A stretch of DNA of 64,000 nt from Apiospora phragmitis. Its lineage: Eukaryota; Ascomycota; Sordariomycetes; Amphisphaeriales; Apiosporaceae. The position numbers were made by a program, and so were the translations under genes. Below the pieces are notes generated by a model that did no database searches, was not told the origin of the DNA, and was given only the letters and a program-made list of their open reading frames with translations. Of the stretch, positions 12,381-24,841 are shown piece after piece; the stretch's first letter is position 1; every line of letters begins with the position of its first letter. Location: positions 1,116,001-1,180,000 of the forward strand of contig JAQQWL010000010.1 in the NCBI GenBank assembly GCA_038363925.1. Direction: 5' to 3'.

Positions 12381-15300
12381 AGGTATATATAAATTCATAG
12401 GCATCCTACTTTTCTAGAATTTAAAAACCTAAATTTAGAATCCTAGTCCATATTTCTAGGAAAAACGACTCAAAATACTTGCCGCGCGCTTAATTATTCT
12501 ATATTCTACAGGTTAATATAAAGCGAGACACCCAGAAGTCGAAATTTAGAACAATATTTAAAAGGACCAAATCCAACTTCCTCGAAGCTGCATAATACCA
12601 ACCTCGAAGTATTTCCTAACAGCATGAAGGCATTATACGCTCTATTAAAGTCGTAGAAAGGGAGAAAAAGAAATAGGATAAAGAAGATACACGAGCTCTA
12701 TAAACTTTTCGGAGCTAAAGTCTATATTTATATAGAGAAAGACGGTATACCATACTTATATCAGTCCCATGGCGACTTTCCTAATTATCCAGCTAGCCTA
12801 GTATTAACAATTAACAAAATAACCCCTAATAACTTCATCACTGTTGCTAAGAGACGACGACGCGATCAACCCCTTTCGCCCTCACTAATCAGCAATCATA
12901 ACTTCCAGAAAGAGCCGGTCAATATAAATAATAACTAAAAACCGTAAACTCGAACATACTTCAATATTCCAAAGAATTGAACAACATACATTTTAATTTA
13001 TATTCTGTAAAGCCTCCTGCAGTAAAGATATCGTAACAATAATAAATCGAATCCCAGATATTTATAATATACCCGTAGCTCCTTCCCGAAAACATTACAA
13101 GTTGCCTAAGCGGCAGGGCGAGTTACTTATATTTACCTGCCCCTCTTATCTTATTAAATCGACCATGATCATAATTATAGACGAAGGAGACGATACAGTA
13201 ACTATTAATAAAGTTAAGAAGTCTTTTCTTTCTTTAACCTCTCTCCAACTTTAATCAGAGCATAAATCTGTTACTACTAACGGATTATCTCCACGATAAT
13301 AAATTCGAGTTTTCTTCCTTTTGAAGGCCATAAGAAAAGAAGTTAAATACGGCCCAGGCTCGATATAACACTTTATTCGTAGCTCTATCTCGATAAGAGT
13401 GTCGCTATAAAAATAGAAGGGCTTAACAATATCGATATAAAATAGAGACTTAATAAGGCTTTTAACTTACTTATCTAAATGGGAGGAAATAGCTAAGGAG
13501 TATTAAAGTAAAACATCAATCGACGCTTCAAGCTAAAGGCGTAATATTAAAGCGTTTACTTAAAAACTAGTATCCGCGGGACGCGGACGGAAGCTTTTAC
13601 GGAGCCATTTTTCCGTTTTAGACGAAGTTAACTTTTTTATTATTATAATAAGGCGGCCTCTGTAGTATAAACATAGTTTTAATCCTTTAATACGGATATC
13701 CTTAAATAGAAAGTTTAATCCTAGGTTAAATCGAATTTCGTTCTTATATATTTTAACCCCTTTAAGTCCTCGGAAATAATATATATAGTCTTTAACGCTA
13801 GCTCCTTAATAAAAAAGCATAACGGCGAAAAATATTCCGATATTACTTCTAATAATAAGATCGAAATAATTCCCTATTAATGCTATTAATATACTACGGA
13901 TGCTTTTTAAGTATATTAATATCGACTAGGCGTTCTACACGTTACCTTTTAAAACCAAAACCTTAACTCCCGTATTATATGGTCGAAAGCGATAAACCAT
14001 ATCGTTTAGCTCCCTACAAAATAAATATATAGCTAGAAGAACAGTTCGAGCATTAGTAATAATTGGAGCGTATTTTAATATATATAAATCGTAAAGTTCG
14101 TACCTATATAATAAAGTATTTGAAGTTATATAAGCTAGATATACTAAGCAGATTTTAGAGGCTCCAATTCTTTACAATAATGGAGGGATAGACCTGATAA
14201 TCTTTATATATTTCTTAATATAGCCTTAGCTAATAATAATCTAGCTAGCCAGTTTAATAAAGTAATCTTATAGTATAGCGGTAAGTCTAGGAGCTCTCGA
14301 CTAATCTTCGATGTTCTTAATCAACGAACGATATATTTTTATAAATATCGGCTCAAGTAGCAACCCTATTTAAAAGTTAGTTATACTATATCTACCTAAT
14401 TAATAACGAACACTTATAAATTTTACTTCGAAATACGTCGGACATAAGCACGGATGCGATAAAGTGATATATCGATTCTACTAAGGCAGGATCTTAAGAA
14501 CTTTTCTTAATTAATTCGGCGATATGTATTAAAAGGAGTTCGAATATAAATTATATTACTCGTGATACGCGAACTAAACTTAAAATATCTGTGGTAACTT
14601 CTATAAAATAAATACAAGTTACCTATAGCAGAGTCCTGACTTACGACCGCGTAAAAGCTTTATAAAAGCCGGCATTTATATAAACTCCCGTTAAAAAGTT
14701 AACCGCTATTTACCCTTCGGTTAGCTTTTCCTGTATCATTAGCTTAGAAAAGTAATCGCGTTATACATTTTTTACTATTTTAAAGTTATATTCTCGTAAT
14801 ACATTACACCTTATTAAAACCTTAGTCGTAAATATCCACTCCAAGTCTTTAAAAGAAATTCTCATACTTCTCTCCCTCTCCGTCAATATAAGAATAACCG
14901 GTTTTTAACGTAATACTAGGGGATCGGGATAGACCTAACTTGCTAATTCGGCCAAAATCTCAGCAATACCGCCGTACTTTATTTCTATAAAGATATAAGC
15001 ATTAATTAATAATAAAAGAGCTCGCGAATAAAATCGGCGTGCAATTTCGGGACCAGTTAAAAACTATGCACGTTGAACTAGATATCGAATAATATTAAAA
15101 GGGGCCCAGCCAGCTTTGATCACCGGCATAGAGGCTTAGAGGTGCAGGCTATAGTCTAGAATAACGGAGGAGTTAAAATAAAACATATATACGTAGCCTA
15201 GTAGTTCGCGCGTTTAAGGCCCTCTAATAATAATAATCATGTCGACCTCTTTATTAGGCCCTTAATCCAAACGTTAAAATAGGCTAGACATCTCTTCCAA

Positions 15301-17964
15301 GAAGGGGCCATCAAGTCTAAAAGCCCCGCGGCGGAGATTTAACCATAATAAAGACGGTATAAAGGGCATATATAAACAGTGTGGTTCTTTTATCGCCAAT
15401 CTGAATTTTATTTATTTATATAGTACGGCCCCTTTCGAGAATTCAGAAACTAGAACAAAATATTAGGGCCCATACTAAAAGCCTACCATAACATGCTTAT
15501 CGCCGCTACCCTATTCTTAAAACCTCTATCTAAAGCTTATATAATACTGAAAGAAAGCATCGTTAAAAACGTAAATATACTTATTAAAGCTAAAGCGGCC
15601 TTCGCTATAATAAACCAGACGCCCCCCTAAATAGTGTACACGTTAATAAGAACTGTGATCAACCTATTTACAGAATTGAACATAGAGGGCCTACTCCGTA
15701 GGTTAGTTATAAAACTGAGTTCGGGACTACTCGTACATAAAAACATAGCTTAACAGCTATATATAGTTATGCTTCCACTTATACCAGAGCTATAGAAGTC
15801 TAATAATACCTATTATCGTGTACAGAATAACGAAAAGAAGTATCGAATAGCTTAGTAAAACATAATATTACGAATAGATAATAGTCTAATGGAGAGCTAT
15901 AAATATAACAGGGAAGATAGAGAACCCAGAGAGTAAAAGCTAGGCGCAAATTGTAACAGCTATATTAAAAACTAACGGCACCGTATTAGATTTAAGAACC
16001 ATTTCTTTATAAAAGATTGCCATAATAATAACGACGTAGACTACGAGACTTTAAAGAATTAAAGAGACGCACCAAGCTTATATTTTATATATCTATAAAG
16101 TTATTTCTTACTTCCGGTTTCTAAGCTTTATCTTTCGGATCTTTAAAGCCAGCTCACCCTCTATGTGAAATACCTTACGCTCTATAATAGGATTTCTCAT
16201 CACATAATTCTCCATATTTCTAGTCTCGTATCGTACGGTTCAACTCGTAATGGCATAGCGTTCATACTCGACTGTTCGTCTAAAATCGCGACGAGTATAA
16301 GTAGTGTAATTAGGGTCACTAGTATACCTAAACTTATAGCGGGTATACGACCGTGTAATAATATAGTGGTTACTTTAATAATACCGTTCTCGTATTATAG
16401 TATAGTTTAGTTAACGAGGCGGTTAATATATAACTTATAGCGGTTCAGCCAGTTATAAATAAGGGGTTAATAGATAATAACCGTCTCGAATACCATAATT
16501 AATAATAATCGGCCGTGGTCTCCGACTTTTAGTATAGGTGGGGAGCTTAAAATGTATAGAGGCCATTATGGTCCACGTCTAGTAATATAGAGTATCAAGT
16601 ACAGTATATTTCGTTCTAATAAAGAAATAGAAGCTAGAGGCTTCCTCTATTTAGTTTAAATAAAACGGCTCGGGCAGGTGGTAAGAAAACTAGTAACTAG
16701 ATTTAGTCGCGCGAAAACTAATAGATAGCTAATATAGCCTAAATACGGGCTACTATGGCCCTTAATAGTGGATCCGCTAATAAATAGCGACCTAGGTTAA
16801 CTACTAAACTAGGTAACGGTAATAGAGTAGTAACAATCAGTATTATACTCGTTAACTAATATCCACTAACAGACTACCTATTCTCTTTACTGCTACACGT
16901 GCCAGCCTCTACATCTTAAGCCGAATGCCCCGAACTCGCGCTCTTTCTCCGGTACATTCCTAGGTGTTATTTACAGGCTTCCACTCTCCGCGAGAAGCCT
17001 CAGACACCTTCGTTAAATCATAAACTCAACGCGGCGCCCTCTTTTAACACGTTAAAGCGCATCAAGGAGTGTGGGTACGTTCGTCAACCCAGATACGTTC
17101 AGGCAGTACGTTTCCATCAAGTACTATTCATAATTATCTTACAGTTTCGTCTGGCCATAAATATTATAGGCGTACCAGTTAAGAATATATAGCGAGTATT
17201 TTCGGGCCCGAATCGTGGCGGCGGTAAGACCTGTTTATAGTAGTAGTGTAAGAACTATTAGGACGGTACCTAATTAAGATATTAAAGAGTATAGCAAGGA
17301 AATCATATAACAGGAGGTGCACGTATTAGTAACGTTAAGTGTTACCCCTAGTAATGGGCAAAGTACCTAAGTGCATCACTGAAAGCCGACCCCACCCAAA
17401 AAGCGCCAACTCTAACTGGTCCGCTAGAAGTTACCCATTTGATGGTGAACTGGTATATGTAATAGGGCCCTACTACCCCTACCTGAAGCTTGACCCCTTT
17501 AATTAAATCAGTAGCTCGACGCGACAACGTCCGCCCAAGTATTATCGGGTTATGTTATCAGAGATAATTACACAGGTTAAAAATAAAAAGTAAATAAATA
17601 TATATATTAATAAATGGTAATATTGCGTCGAAACGGTATTAGAATTAGATATATTAATTTTACCACGAAGGCGAGGTTTTATTACGTCTATAGCGAACCG
17701 AGAGTAAACCAAGATATAAAGGTGTATCGCTAGATCTAGCACGAAAGATCTTACCAAGATGCTCGATCTTTAATTAGAGCGTCCGAATCGGTTATTATAG
17801 AAACACATCGCTCCTTATTTCTACCTATACTACTGTAACGCAATACTGCTACGGCTTTACATTAGCCAGGCAGATAGTCTTTATTATTAGTTAGCAAGCC
17901 TCTGCTTAAATCGGTTTAACGCATCGTTAAGTAATCAATATTAAGAATACCGCAGGTGAATTAT

Positions 17965-18240
17965 AATGACGGCCTAGGTACCCAATCCAATTACTATAGG
18001 CAGTGGGAGACATGGCGACATCCGGCCTCGAAATACGCGGGGATTACACAACGGTCAATCGGTTCTCTAGTCTGCCAAAATAGAACGCCTTGTTATATAG
18101 AGGTTTTGTAGTAAAAGCATCTTTAAGCCGACTTATCAGGCTATTAGCTGCAGCACCAACTCAGCAGGGGCTTATCATATCGCAAAGACTTAAGATGATA
18201 GAAGCCTAAAACTGCCTCACGGCATATATACAGACGGGGG
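17965..18240 (+). pseudogene. RIPed, truncated tandem copy of the 5' end of the 18445 gene
   Basis: The segment from GGCAGTGGGAGACATGGCG (about 18000) to CAGACGGGG (about 18238) aligns with 18429-18740. Shared landmarks are the start-codon region, the CACCAACTCAGCAGGGG stretch (near 18155, and near 18650 in the gene) and ACAGACGGGG. Differences are largely C to T or G to A in the left copy, including new stops. An ACGG-rich segment just upstream is shared too (near 17970, and near 18408 in the gene). About 180 bp of unrelated sequence separates the fragment from the intact start. Confidence 0.75.
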
Positions 18241-18444
18241 AGATGCTCAATCCCCCGTCAAAACGTGCGAATATACACTTGTACGGCTCTTCGACCCCCT
18301 CCCTTCTCAATTTGTTTACTTTTCAACCTCGTAAACCAACAGCAGTCAAGGGATTATGGCTGTAATATAGTAAGTGGCTTGGCCAGATTCTTGTGACGAC
18401 CCAGCAGGACGGTACCTAATCAGGCGCAATGGGCAGTAGAAGAC

Positions 18445-19725
18445 ATGGCAGCTTCCAACCTAGAAATACGTGGGAATTTCACAGCAGCCAACCTGCATGT
18501 GGTTTCGACAACTTGTTTGTGTCCTATCAAAATGGAGGGCCTCATGAGAACAGATCAGCGCTCCGAAGCAACTCGTCTATCTCTAGAGCAGGAGCTGGTT
18601 GCAATGAAAGCATCTTTGATCCGATTCATCGAACTTTTAGCAGCGGCCACACCAACTCAGCAGGGGATTGCGATGCTGCAAAGTCTTCAGATGATGATGG
18701 ACGTCCAACATTGCCTCTTGTCACACACACAGACGGGGAACAACAACATAGAGCCAATTGGGGACTTGTTTTCGACTGTAATATCGCAACTGCAAGGGCA
18801 ACAATTCGCCGAATCATCCGAGGACGAAGAGATGGAAGACGACAGTCCACCTGACTCTCCAGAAAGCAGCACTGGCGGGTGGATGCCAAAGGCGACGCTG
18901 CGTCCCGCAGGACTCACGCGAGCGGATGAAGGAATTGTCGAGGTAGATAGCGAAGGCGATACAGGCGATGAGTCTGATGGACACAGCGAGCCTGATGCAG
19001 GCTACGACCCTGGCGAGCACAGCGAGCCCGATGCAGATGGCGAGCCCGATAAATCCAACGAACCTGATGCAGACGAGATGAATCCTGAGAACTTTAACGC
19101 AGAAAACGACAACTTGTTTGTTGGTGGCGATTCGGAGCCTGACCATGGACCTGGCCTTGGTAGCCTGAGCCTTCAGCTTGACACGAACGGAAGCGCTAGT
19201 TCTGATCTCAACGAGACGGTGCGGCAGCTAGCCGACTCACTTCAACGGGAGCGCTTGGATGACCTGGCACGGGCTCTGCAGTCTGCGCAACATACGGGCG
19301 CAGCTTCTGCACCTGCACTCCAGCCCGCATTCCGGCCTCAAAGTATCCCTGAGCTGCTCCTGGCGATCAAGTCATTGGAGGTGGAATCATTGAAACAGGG
19401 CGTACTGCGCAGATATTTCCTCAAACAGCTTGTTTCCCTGAGAAACAACATCAAAACTCAGATACTACACGAGCATCCGGGTCGCAAAATAGAATCGAAG
19501 GTGTTGAGTTCGCTATCACTCAAACGCATGATGGCTTTGGCTTACCCAGACATCCATGGCGAGGAAACAGTGAGCAAGTCGACAAAAGAATACCAATCTA
19601 AATACGCGACGTTCAAGCAGCAACTTGTCGCGGGCCGGGTATGGTGCAAGCTTGACAGTGTATTTGGGAATTGGACATTTGCTCTCATACCTACGCGTTG
19701 TCAGAGCAAGATCGGAGAGGCTTAA
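18445..19725 (+). CDS. Hypothetical acidic protein (426 aa)
   Basis: A single open frame starts at ATG 18445. Residues about 125-235 are strongly acidic and Ser/Pro-rich, with repeated S/D-E-P-D-A units (about residues 180-210). From about residue 250 the protein becomes helical and basic (ELLLAIKSLEVESLKQGVLR, SLKRMMALAYPDIHG, KYATFKQQLVAGRVWCKL), which looks like a conserved C-terminal domain that I cannot name. After the stop another frame stays open (SERLKGEKFVAFLERLYQRF, about 19705-19785), so the annotated end may come from a missed intron or a frameshift. I found no GT-AG pair with the right phase. The acidic tract suggests a nuclear or scaffold role, but that is only inference. Confidence 0.6.
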   Translation: MAASNLEIRGNFTAANLHVVSTTCLCPIKMEGLMRTDQRSEATRLSLEQELVAMKASLIRFIELLAAATPTQQGIAMLQSLQMMMDVQHCLLSHTQTGNNNIEPIGDLFSTVISQLQGQQFAESSEDEEMEDDSPPDSPESSTGGWMPKATLRPAGLTRADEGIVEVDSEGDTGDESDGHSEPDAGYDPGEHSEPDADGEPDKSNEPDADEMNPENFNAENDNLFVGGDSEPDHGPGLGSLSLQLDTNGSASSDLNETVRQLADSLQRERLDDLARALQSAQHTGAASAPALQPAFRPQSIPELLLAIKSLEVESLKQGVLRRYFLKQLVSLRNNIKTQILHEHPGRKIESKVLSSLSLKRMMALAYPDIHGEETVSKSTKEYQSKYATFKQQLVAGRVWCKLDSVFGNWTFALIPTRCQSKIGEA

Positions 19726-19739
19726 AGGCGAGAAGTTCG

Positions 19740-21200
19740 TAGCGTTCCTGGAACGTTTATACCAGAGGTTCGGGAGATACAGGAGTTGAGCCTAGAAGCA
19801 GCACGATTGCTGGAGGGCAATCTGGTAACGGGATGAGGGGCGGCATTTGCGCCAAGTCGCCAATGCAGGCATATCGTGTATTTTCAATTCCATACAACAC
19901 GCTCCCTTAGTTCCACTCGTATCATGCACGTCTTTGCTTGAGTAACATGGGCCCCGTCTGCATCAGCAACTAAGTGGACTTGACGATCGTAATGATGAAA
20001 ACACAGACACTTAGCATATTAATACATATAATACTCCTTGCCGATGTGAGTCAAAGATGAGACTATGTTATGTAAAACCCAGAAGATCTACTGTGCTAAC
20101 CCATCGTCTTGATAAAATAACCTTATTTGTGCGTCACGCTGGCCCACCGCTGACCTTTGCGCAATTTCAGCATTTCGGTGCGCAACGAGCAGGTTCAATG
20201 CGAGTCGCCTTTTGAGACAAATCGCGTTTAGGCTGCACCATTCGCAGCACCTCGTGGCACAGAAAATGTTTGTTGAAGCCATGATCGCTCCGCATACGGG
20301 CTTTTTTCACCATGACATACTTATGGCCACGAGTCTGTTGCAGAACGCGTCATTGGGGACTGACGACCACCTGGGTGTAAGTAGCGGACTTGCGGTAATC
20401 TGATAGTAGAAACTAGCTTCTGGTAACCAGGAACATGTCACCCCACCTAGCAGTAGCATTGTTTCCTCCCACCATTTCTGCCAATGGCACCGTAGCATGG
20501 CCACTCCTGATGCCTCTACCCTGCACGTTAATTTAAGGCTCATGAGCTGAGTACGTGGGATGGGCACCCAACCGAGCCTGTCTTCTCGCGCTCCAAGCTT
20601 GGTAACGACGTCGAAATATATTTAATGGGCTATGAACCGTATAAGTTGCATCATGATGCTCGGCCGCCTATTGTCCAACACATTGCCATCGTCCAGAATG
20701 GGGTCTACTCCACCATCATGGCAAGTTCAAGGTCGTTACATCCTCGTCCCAGTTGTAGTTACACGCGACATTGTTGTGGTTGTTCGCCCAAGTGATTGTA
20801 CGCATCGGGATATACAAGTGCCTGCGCAATGTGGGGCCACGGTCAGAGCCATCAGAAAAAAGTCTGAGCACCTGCTCGACCTAGTGGTATGCCATATGCT
20901 GCAATGGTTGGCGCTCACTAATACACCATAGCCAAGCTCTCGACTACTGATCATTTACAAAGGGAAACTGCTCTCTGAGTCATCGCCGCTGACATCTCAG
21001 GGCTGGGTAAATGGCGACGTTCTGAACGCATTCGTAATCCCGAAGTAAATCGGGATCAAAGCTTTGTCCAGTCCGTGATGCAAGCCTCCGTCCTGAAATC
21101 TGGGGATAGTAACTGAGGTGGGGATGCGGGGAATTCGTTTGGCATTTCACAGGCCGTGCTTTGCGGAGGCTGGGAATATGGAAGGGATTCTAGCTCCGGG
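19740..21200. other. Intergenic stretch without a supported gene
   Basis: Only short overlapping open frames occur on both strands, without recognisable motifs, codon bias or splice structure. Composition is normal and there is no RIP damage. About 20630-20900 has coding-like composition but I cannot place it in a family. Confidence 0.5.
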
Positions 21201-21216
21201 ATGGAGGTGCCAGGCT

Positions 21217-21689
21217 CTACCATGAAAGCTTTAGTGGGGATACAGTGTCTTCGGGATTAGCAAGTGACCTACCTTGCACTCTTGTATGGGCCGCACCAGG
21301 CGCAAGGTCCGGCTTCTGTACCCGACGAACCCGGAGATACTTCCTAATTAGAACCCACATGAGAATGCCCAGTACTTTGCCGATGACCAAAGCTCCGACC
21401 GCGAGGCCGACGGCTGTAAGCACAGGCAAACCCGTCGTCTTAACTGGGTCCGGACTCATGGATCTGTCAGGATCCGACGTGGGGAAACACGATGGCTCGA
21501 AGAGGTCGTCGTCGAAGAAAGAATGTCCGAGGGTGAGGAAATTTCCAATGTCGTCGTCAATGCAGTCGTTGGACAAGTTTCCTGATCACAGGGGTCGATA
21601 GGACAGCAACCGGAGAATTTGTTGTTGGAACACACATACCACCGCGTGCCAGCGGGACAACTTGTGTACCGAAGGTTCCAATTGTGCAT
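21217..21689 (-). CDS. Cys-rich single-pass membrane protein (frame change inside)
   Basis: The N-terminal part, from ATG 21689, carries the motif CPAGTRWYVCSNNKFSGCC followed by DPC. This W-Y-x-C / GCC-x-x-DPC pattern is common in fungal surface proteins. A Thr/Ser-rich stalk follows (about 21600-21470). In another frame comes a strong transmembrane segment (LTAVGLAVGALVIGKVLGIL, about 21410-21350) and a basic cytoplasmic tail ending at 21217. Joining ectodomain and TM needs one frame change near 21470-21490; no convincing intron is present there, so this is either a small indel or a broken gene. No signal peptide is seen. The binding role is unknown. Confidence 0.5.
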
Positions 21690-23870
21690 GATTAAGTGTG
21701 GAACATAGGAGAGTAGTAAAACCACGATAGTAGATGCAGCTTAGAAGAAAGAGTGGCGTGCATAGCGACAGGAGCTACAAGGTTTATAGCCAGATGGGCT
21801 GGGGTATGTTTCAGGGCCTTGACGACAGCGCAACTGGTGGAAAGGAATGGTCAAAGAATGTGTGGAAGAGTACGACAGAAGATGAATAACGCCGTTATCG
21901 ATGTTTCGTAGGCAAAGAAGAGAAGCACGCAGAAGGGATGGGGGAGAACTCAGGGATGTTCGTGCTGCCAAAATATCTGAGGCAATCGAGAAAGAGACTC
22001 CAAAGTCGAGGGGTGGGAAAGAAATAATCCATGTCTCCACTTTGCGCAAGGGGTGTACCTAATAAAGCACGCAAGCGCTCGCTTGCCGATCACCGCGCTT
22101 GCTTCTTGAATCGGTGATCATATGAGGATTGAGCCCAGCAAGGGTCGCTAAAGATGTCCGTCAACAGAAATGGTCTGCGAAAAGAAACGGCTAGCAGAAG
22201 TGAACCGAAGGAACGGTAAGGGCGGGGCATGGACACTGGTTGCAAGCAGAATTGGTTGCAGGCAGAACAGTAACTAGCTAGGAAAGTGATGCGGCCGCTG
22301 CGACCTGAGGTGAGTGAATCTAGGACTTTAGTACAGTAGTTTCGCCCCCGGTGAGCAAACAAAAAAGTTGTCCCTACCAAACCAATCACGACAAGTGAAT
22401 TAACGCGCACATACGAACCACATGATGTGTACTTAGAGCGAATCAAAGGCACTGGCACCCTTCAGCCCATCTTGGCCTGGTTTACTTATTCGTTGGACAA
22501 CCAAACATGCCCAAAGAGAAAGAGGCAAAGAGCACGATTCGTTGAGACATCGATAACGGCGTTATTCATTCTACTTAGGAGCACAGAAACGGCTCTCACT
22601 GGGGCAGCTACAAGATTGGCCCAAGAACAAAGCCCGCAAGACACACCATCGTGCCGATATAGTAGTTTCTTAGGACACATAAAGCCATATATTGAGACAA
22701 GTAGATGTTGAGCACAATGGGGACACTTCCGTTTCAGGAGGAAGTGGGTGACAGAGAAGTCGTAGCCTTGCCGATGGGGTTTAACGGCGTCTGGAAACAG
22801 CGACTCTGCCAGAAACCGACTGCTTTAGCTGGCGGGACTGCGGCCAAGCATTGAAGTTCTGGGATTGCCAGTCACAACAGCTAAGACTGCCCCGCTTCAC
22901 CCATTCCCTCTCGTGCCCCTCCTCTCGTCTTGTACATACTCTATATGCGGTAAGTAGGATATCAAGATCAATGCCATCTGATGTAACCCACGTCTTCAGA
23001 CTAAGAAGGGCTGTGCATTGAAGAAAGACGCCTAATGCGGCTCTATAAGATAATCTATGCCATCCTCGACGCGCCGAAGCTGGCACAGATAGGTTTAACC
23101 TCCAGGCACGGTTGGTCTGTGGCAACAAAGCAGCACGAATAATGCTCTGGGATACTGCATTGCGTGCACATCAAGCATTATGTGTGTTATAAAACCTGCT
23201 AGATCCAGCGCGTATTTCTGCTGGATTAATTCCAGTCACTTTATGTTCAAGAATCCACATAGATAGTTTGTCTTGCTCCCCACGCTTACATTTTTGTGCA
23301 TAACTCTACTGTCCAATCACCCCACGATACTTCATGGTAACGGATCTCCAACTCTTCAAATACAACCCAAGAATGTCCGAGCGCGGTGGTCAAGACGTGC
23401 GTGGGAGCGCAGATTTATTGGCACTCTACAACCGAAAGCGTGCGCTGAAGTCGAAGTACGAAAAGAAGGATGACCTTGGAAAAGTGGAGACACGATCGTA
23501 GAGTGCGTTTTGGGTACTTCTTCGACTTAATAATGTTAGCGCAGTCCAGTTTCGTTCCTTACTGTTTCCTTACACGTATTTCACCACCATCACAACGATC
23601 ATAAGGATAAGACCGAACTTTAGAGGGCCTTCCATTTTAAGCCTTTTGTTAATTATTATTATTGTATCTTGTTTACCGTAGGTACAGTTATTTATAATAT
23701 ATTTAACGCGATATCTCGCGATCTATATATCAGACACTCGATTTCCCGTTTTCCGAATCCCGGATTCACCTGTAAGAGAAGCTCTTATAAGTAGTGCCTC
23801 CGGTCTCCCCTACTACCGGTAGCATTCAATCCCTGCCTACCAGTAGCATCTATCCCTACGTAGCATCCGT
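21690..23870. other. Gene-poor stretch before the minisatellite
   Basis: Short open frames occur on both strands (for example minus 22090-22458 and minus 22781-23128), but none has a motif or a splice context that I can support. The stretch contains a pair of 21-bp inverted repeats (21884 and 22547) and an AT-rich patch at 23640-23760. Confidence 0.5.
21884..22567. repeat. Pair of exact 21-bp inverted repeats 660 bp apart
   Basis: The 21 bases at 21884-21904 occur as their exact reverse complement at 22547-22567. The core ATAACGCCGTTAT is itself palindromic. A third, diverged copy of the left arm plus its right flank lies at 24772-24808 (GCCGTT, TCGAT, TTTCGTA, CAAAGAA in the same order). 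Confidence 0.7.
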
Positions 23871-23875
23871 AGCAG

Positions 23876-24460
23876 AACAGAGCAGAACAGAACTGCTGGC
23901 AGAAAGGAACTGCGCAGAAAAGAACTACTGGCAGAAAATAACTGCTGGCAGAACAGGGCGGCTGGCAGAAAAGAGCTGGTGGCAGAACAGAACTGCTGGC
24001 AGAAAAGGGCTGGTAGCAGAACAGAACTGCTGGCAGAAAAGAACTGGTGGCAGAACAGGGCGGCTGGCAGAACAGAACTGCTGGCAGAAAAGAACTGGTA
24101 GCAGAACAGGGCGGTTGGCAGAAAAGAGCTGGTGGCAGAACAGAACTGCTGGCAGAAAAGAACTGCTGGCAGAAAAGAGCTGGTAGCAGAACAGGGCGGC
24201 TGGCAGAAAAGAGCTGGTGGCAGAAAAGAACTGCTGGCAGAACAGAACTGCTGGCAGAAAAGAGCTGGTAGCAGAACAGAACTGCTGGCAGAAAAGAACT
24301 GGTGGCAGAACAGGGCGGCTGGCAGAAAAGAGCTGGTAGCAGAACAGAACTGCTGGCAGAAAAGAACTGCTGGCAGAACAGGGCGGCTGGCAGAAAGGAA
24401 CAGAACAGAACTGCTGACAGAAAGGAACTGGTAGCAGAACAGGGCGGCTGGAGAGAGGAG
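23876..24460. repeat. 17-bp minisatellite, about 33 copies
   Basis: The unit is GGCAGAACAGAACTGCT and variants (AAAAGAACTGGT, CAGGGCGGCT), with ggcagaa recurring every 17 bases. Because 3 x 17 = 51, every frame repeats as a 17-residue word, and stop codons are absent from several frames on both strands. This produces long artefactual open frames over the array (for example AEQNCWQKRTGGRTGRL on +). There is one irregular unit near 24397. I see no sign that it is translated. Confidence 0.93.
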
Positions 24461-24767
24461 CTGCTAGCAAGAACGGAAATCAGGAAAGAATGTTGGTAAG
24501 AACGCTACTAACAGGAAATGAGGAAGAGCTCAATCGCATTCATGGATGGGGTGGGTACAAATGGGACGTACAATTGGGACTAGCCCGTATCGTCATCAGT
24601 GAGCAAACACCCTAAGAATAATCATTTCTACCCACTTCGTCAGTAATCAATTATGGCGACCGAATGAAGAAGCCACATGATGCAAGCTCATGTAATTTAT
24701 TTATTTAGATATAGGCTAACGAAGCATTGCCCGAGGTGGAAGCCGTAAAGGGCATAATGGGGGTGGT

Positions 24768-24796
24768 AAAGATCGAAAACGCCGTTTTCGATCTTT
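24768..24796. repeat. Perfect 29-bp palindrome
   Basis: Arms AAAGATCGAAAAC and GTTTTCGATCTTT are separated by GCC. It overlaps the third copy of the ACGCCGT-centred motif found at 21884 and 22547, and lies 34 bp before the 12-C run that precedes the AT-rich block. Confidence 0.8.
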
Positions 24797-24829
24797 CGTA
24801 AGACAAAGAACCAACTGCTTATTTCTTCA

Positions 24830-24841
24830 CCCCCCCCCCCC
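24830..24841 (+). repeat. 12-base C homopolymer at the edge of the AT-rich block
   Basis: An uninterrupted C run ends at 24841, and sequence turns AT-rich directly after it. Homopolymers of this kind are frequent assembly or slippage points, so its length should not be trusted. Confidence 0.8.

Larger units (their letters stand above)
1100..17950. other. AT-rich, RIP-degraded block
   Basis: The sequence is dominated by TA steps and short A/T runs, with stops in all frames and no intact gene. It contains the RIPed NLR copy and its flank, a two-copy 1.9-kb repeat (4230-6200 and 8250-10070), one legible coding relic (11.1-12.4 kb) and a few islands of normal composition (about 7065-7235 and 16900-17110). 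From 12.7 to 16.9 kb I see only scattered short coding-like relics that I cannot assign to a transposon family. Short open frames inside it are not supported as genes. Confidence 0.85.

Noticed and set aside
18626..19146. Minus-strand frames opposite the 18445 gene
   Set aside because: They are antisense shadows of the acidic, repeat-containing coding strand.
23794..24499. Several long overlapping open frames on both strands encoding W-Q-K/R-rich repeat peptides
   Set aside because: They are a by-product of the 17-bp minisatellite, whose period allows all frames to stay open. No start context, domain or codon bias.
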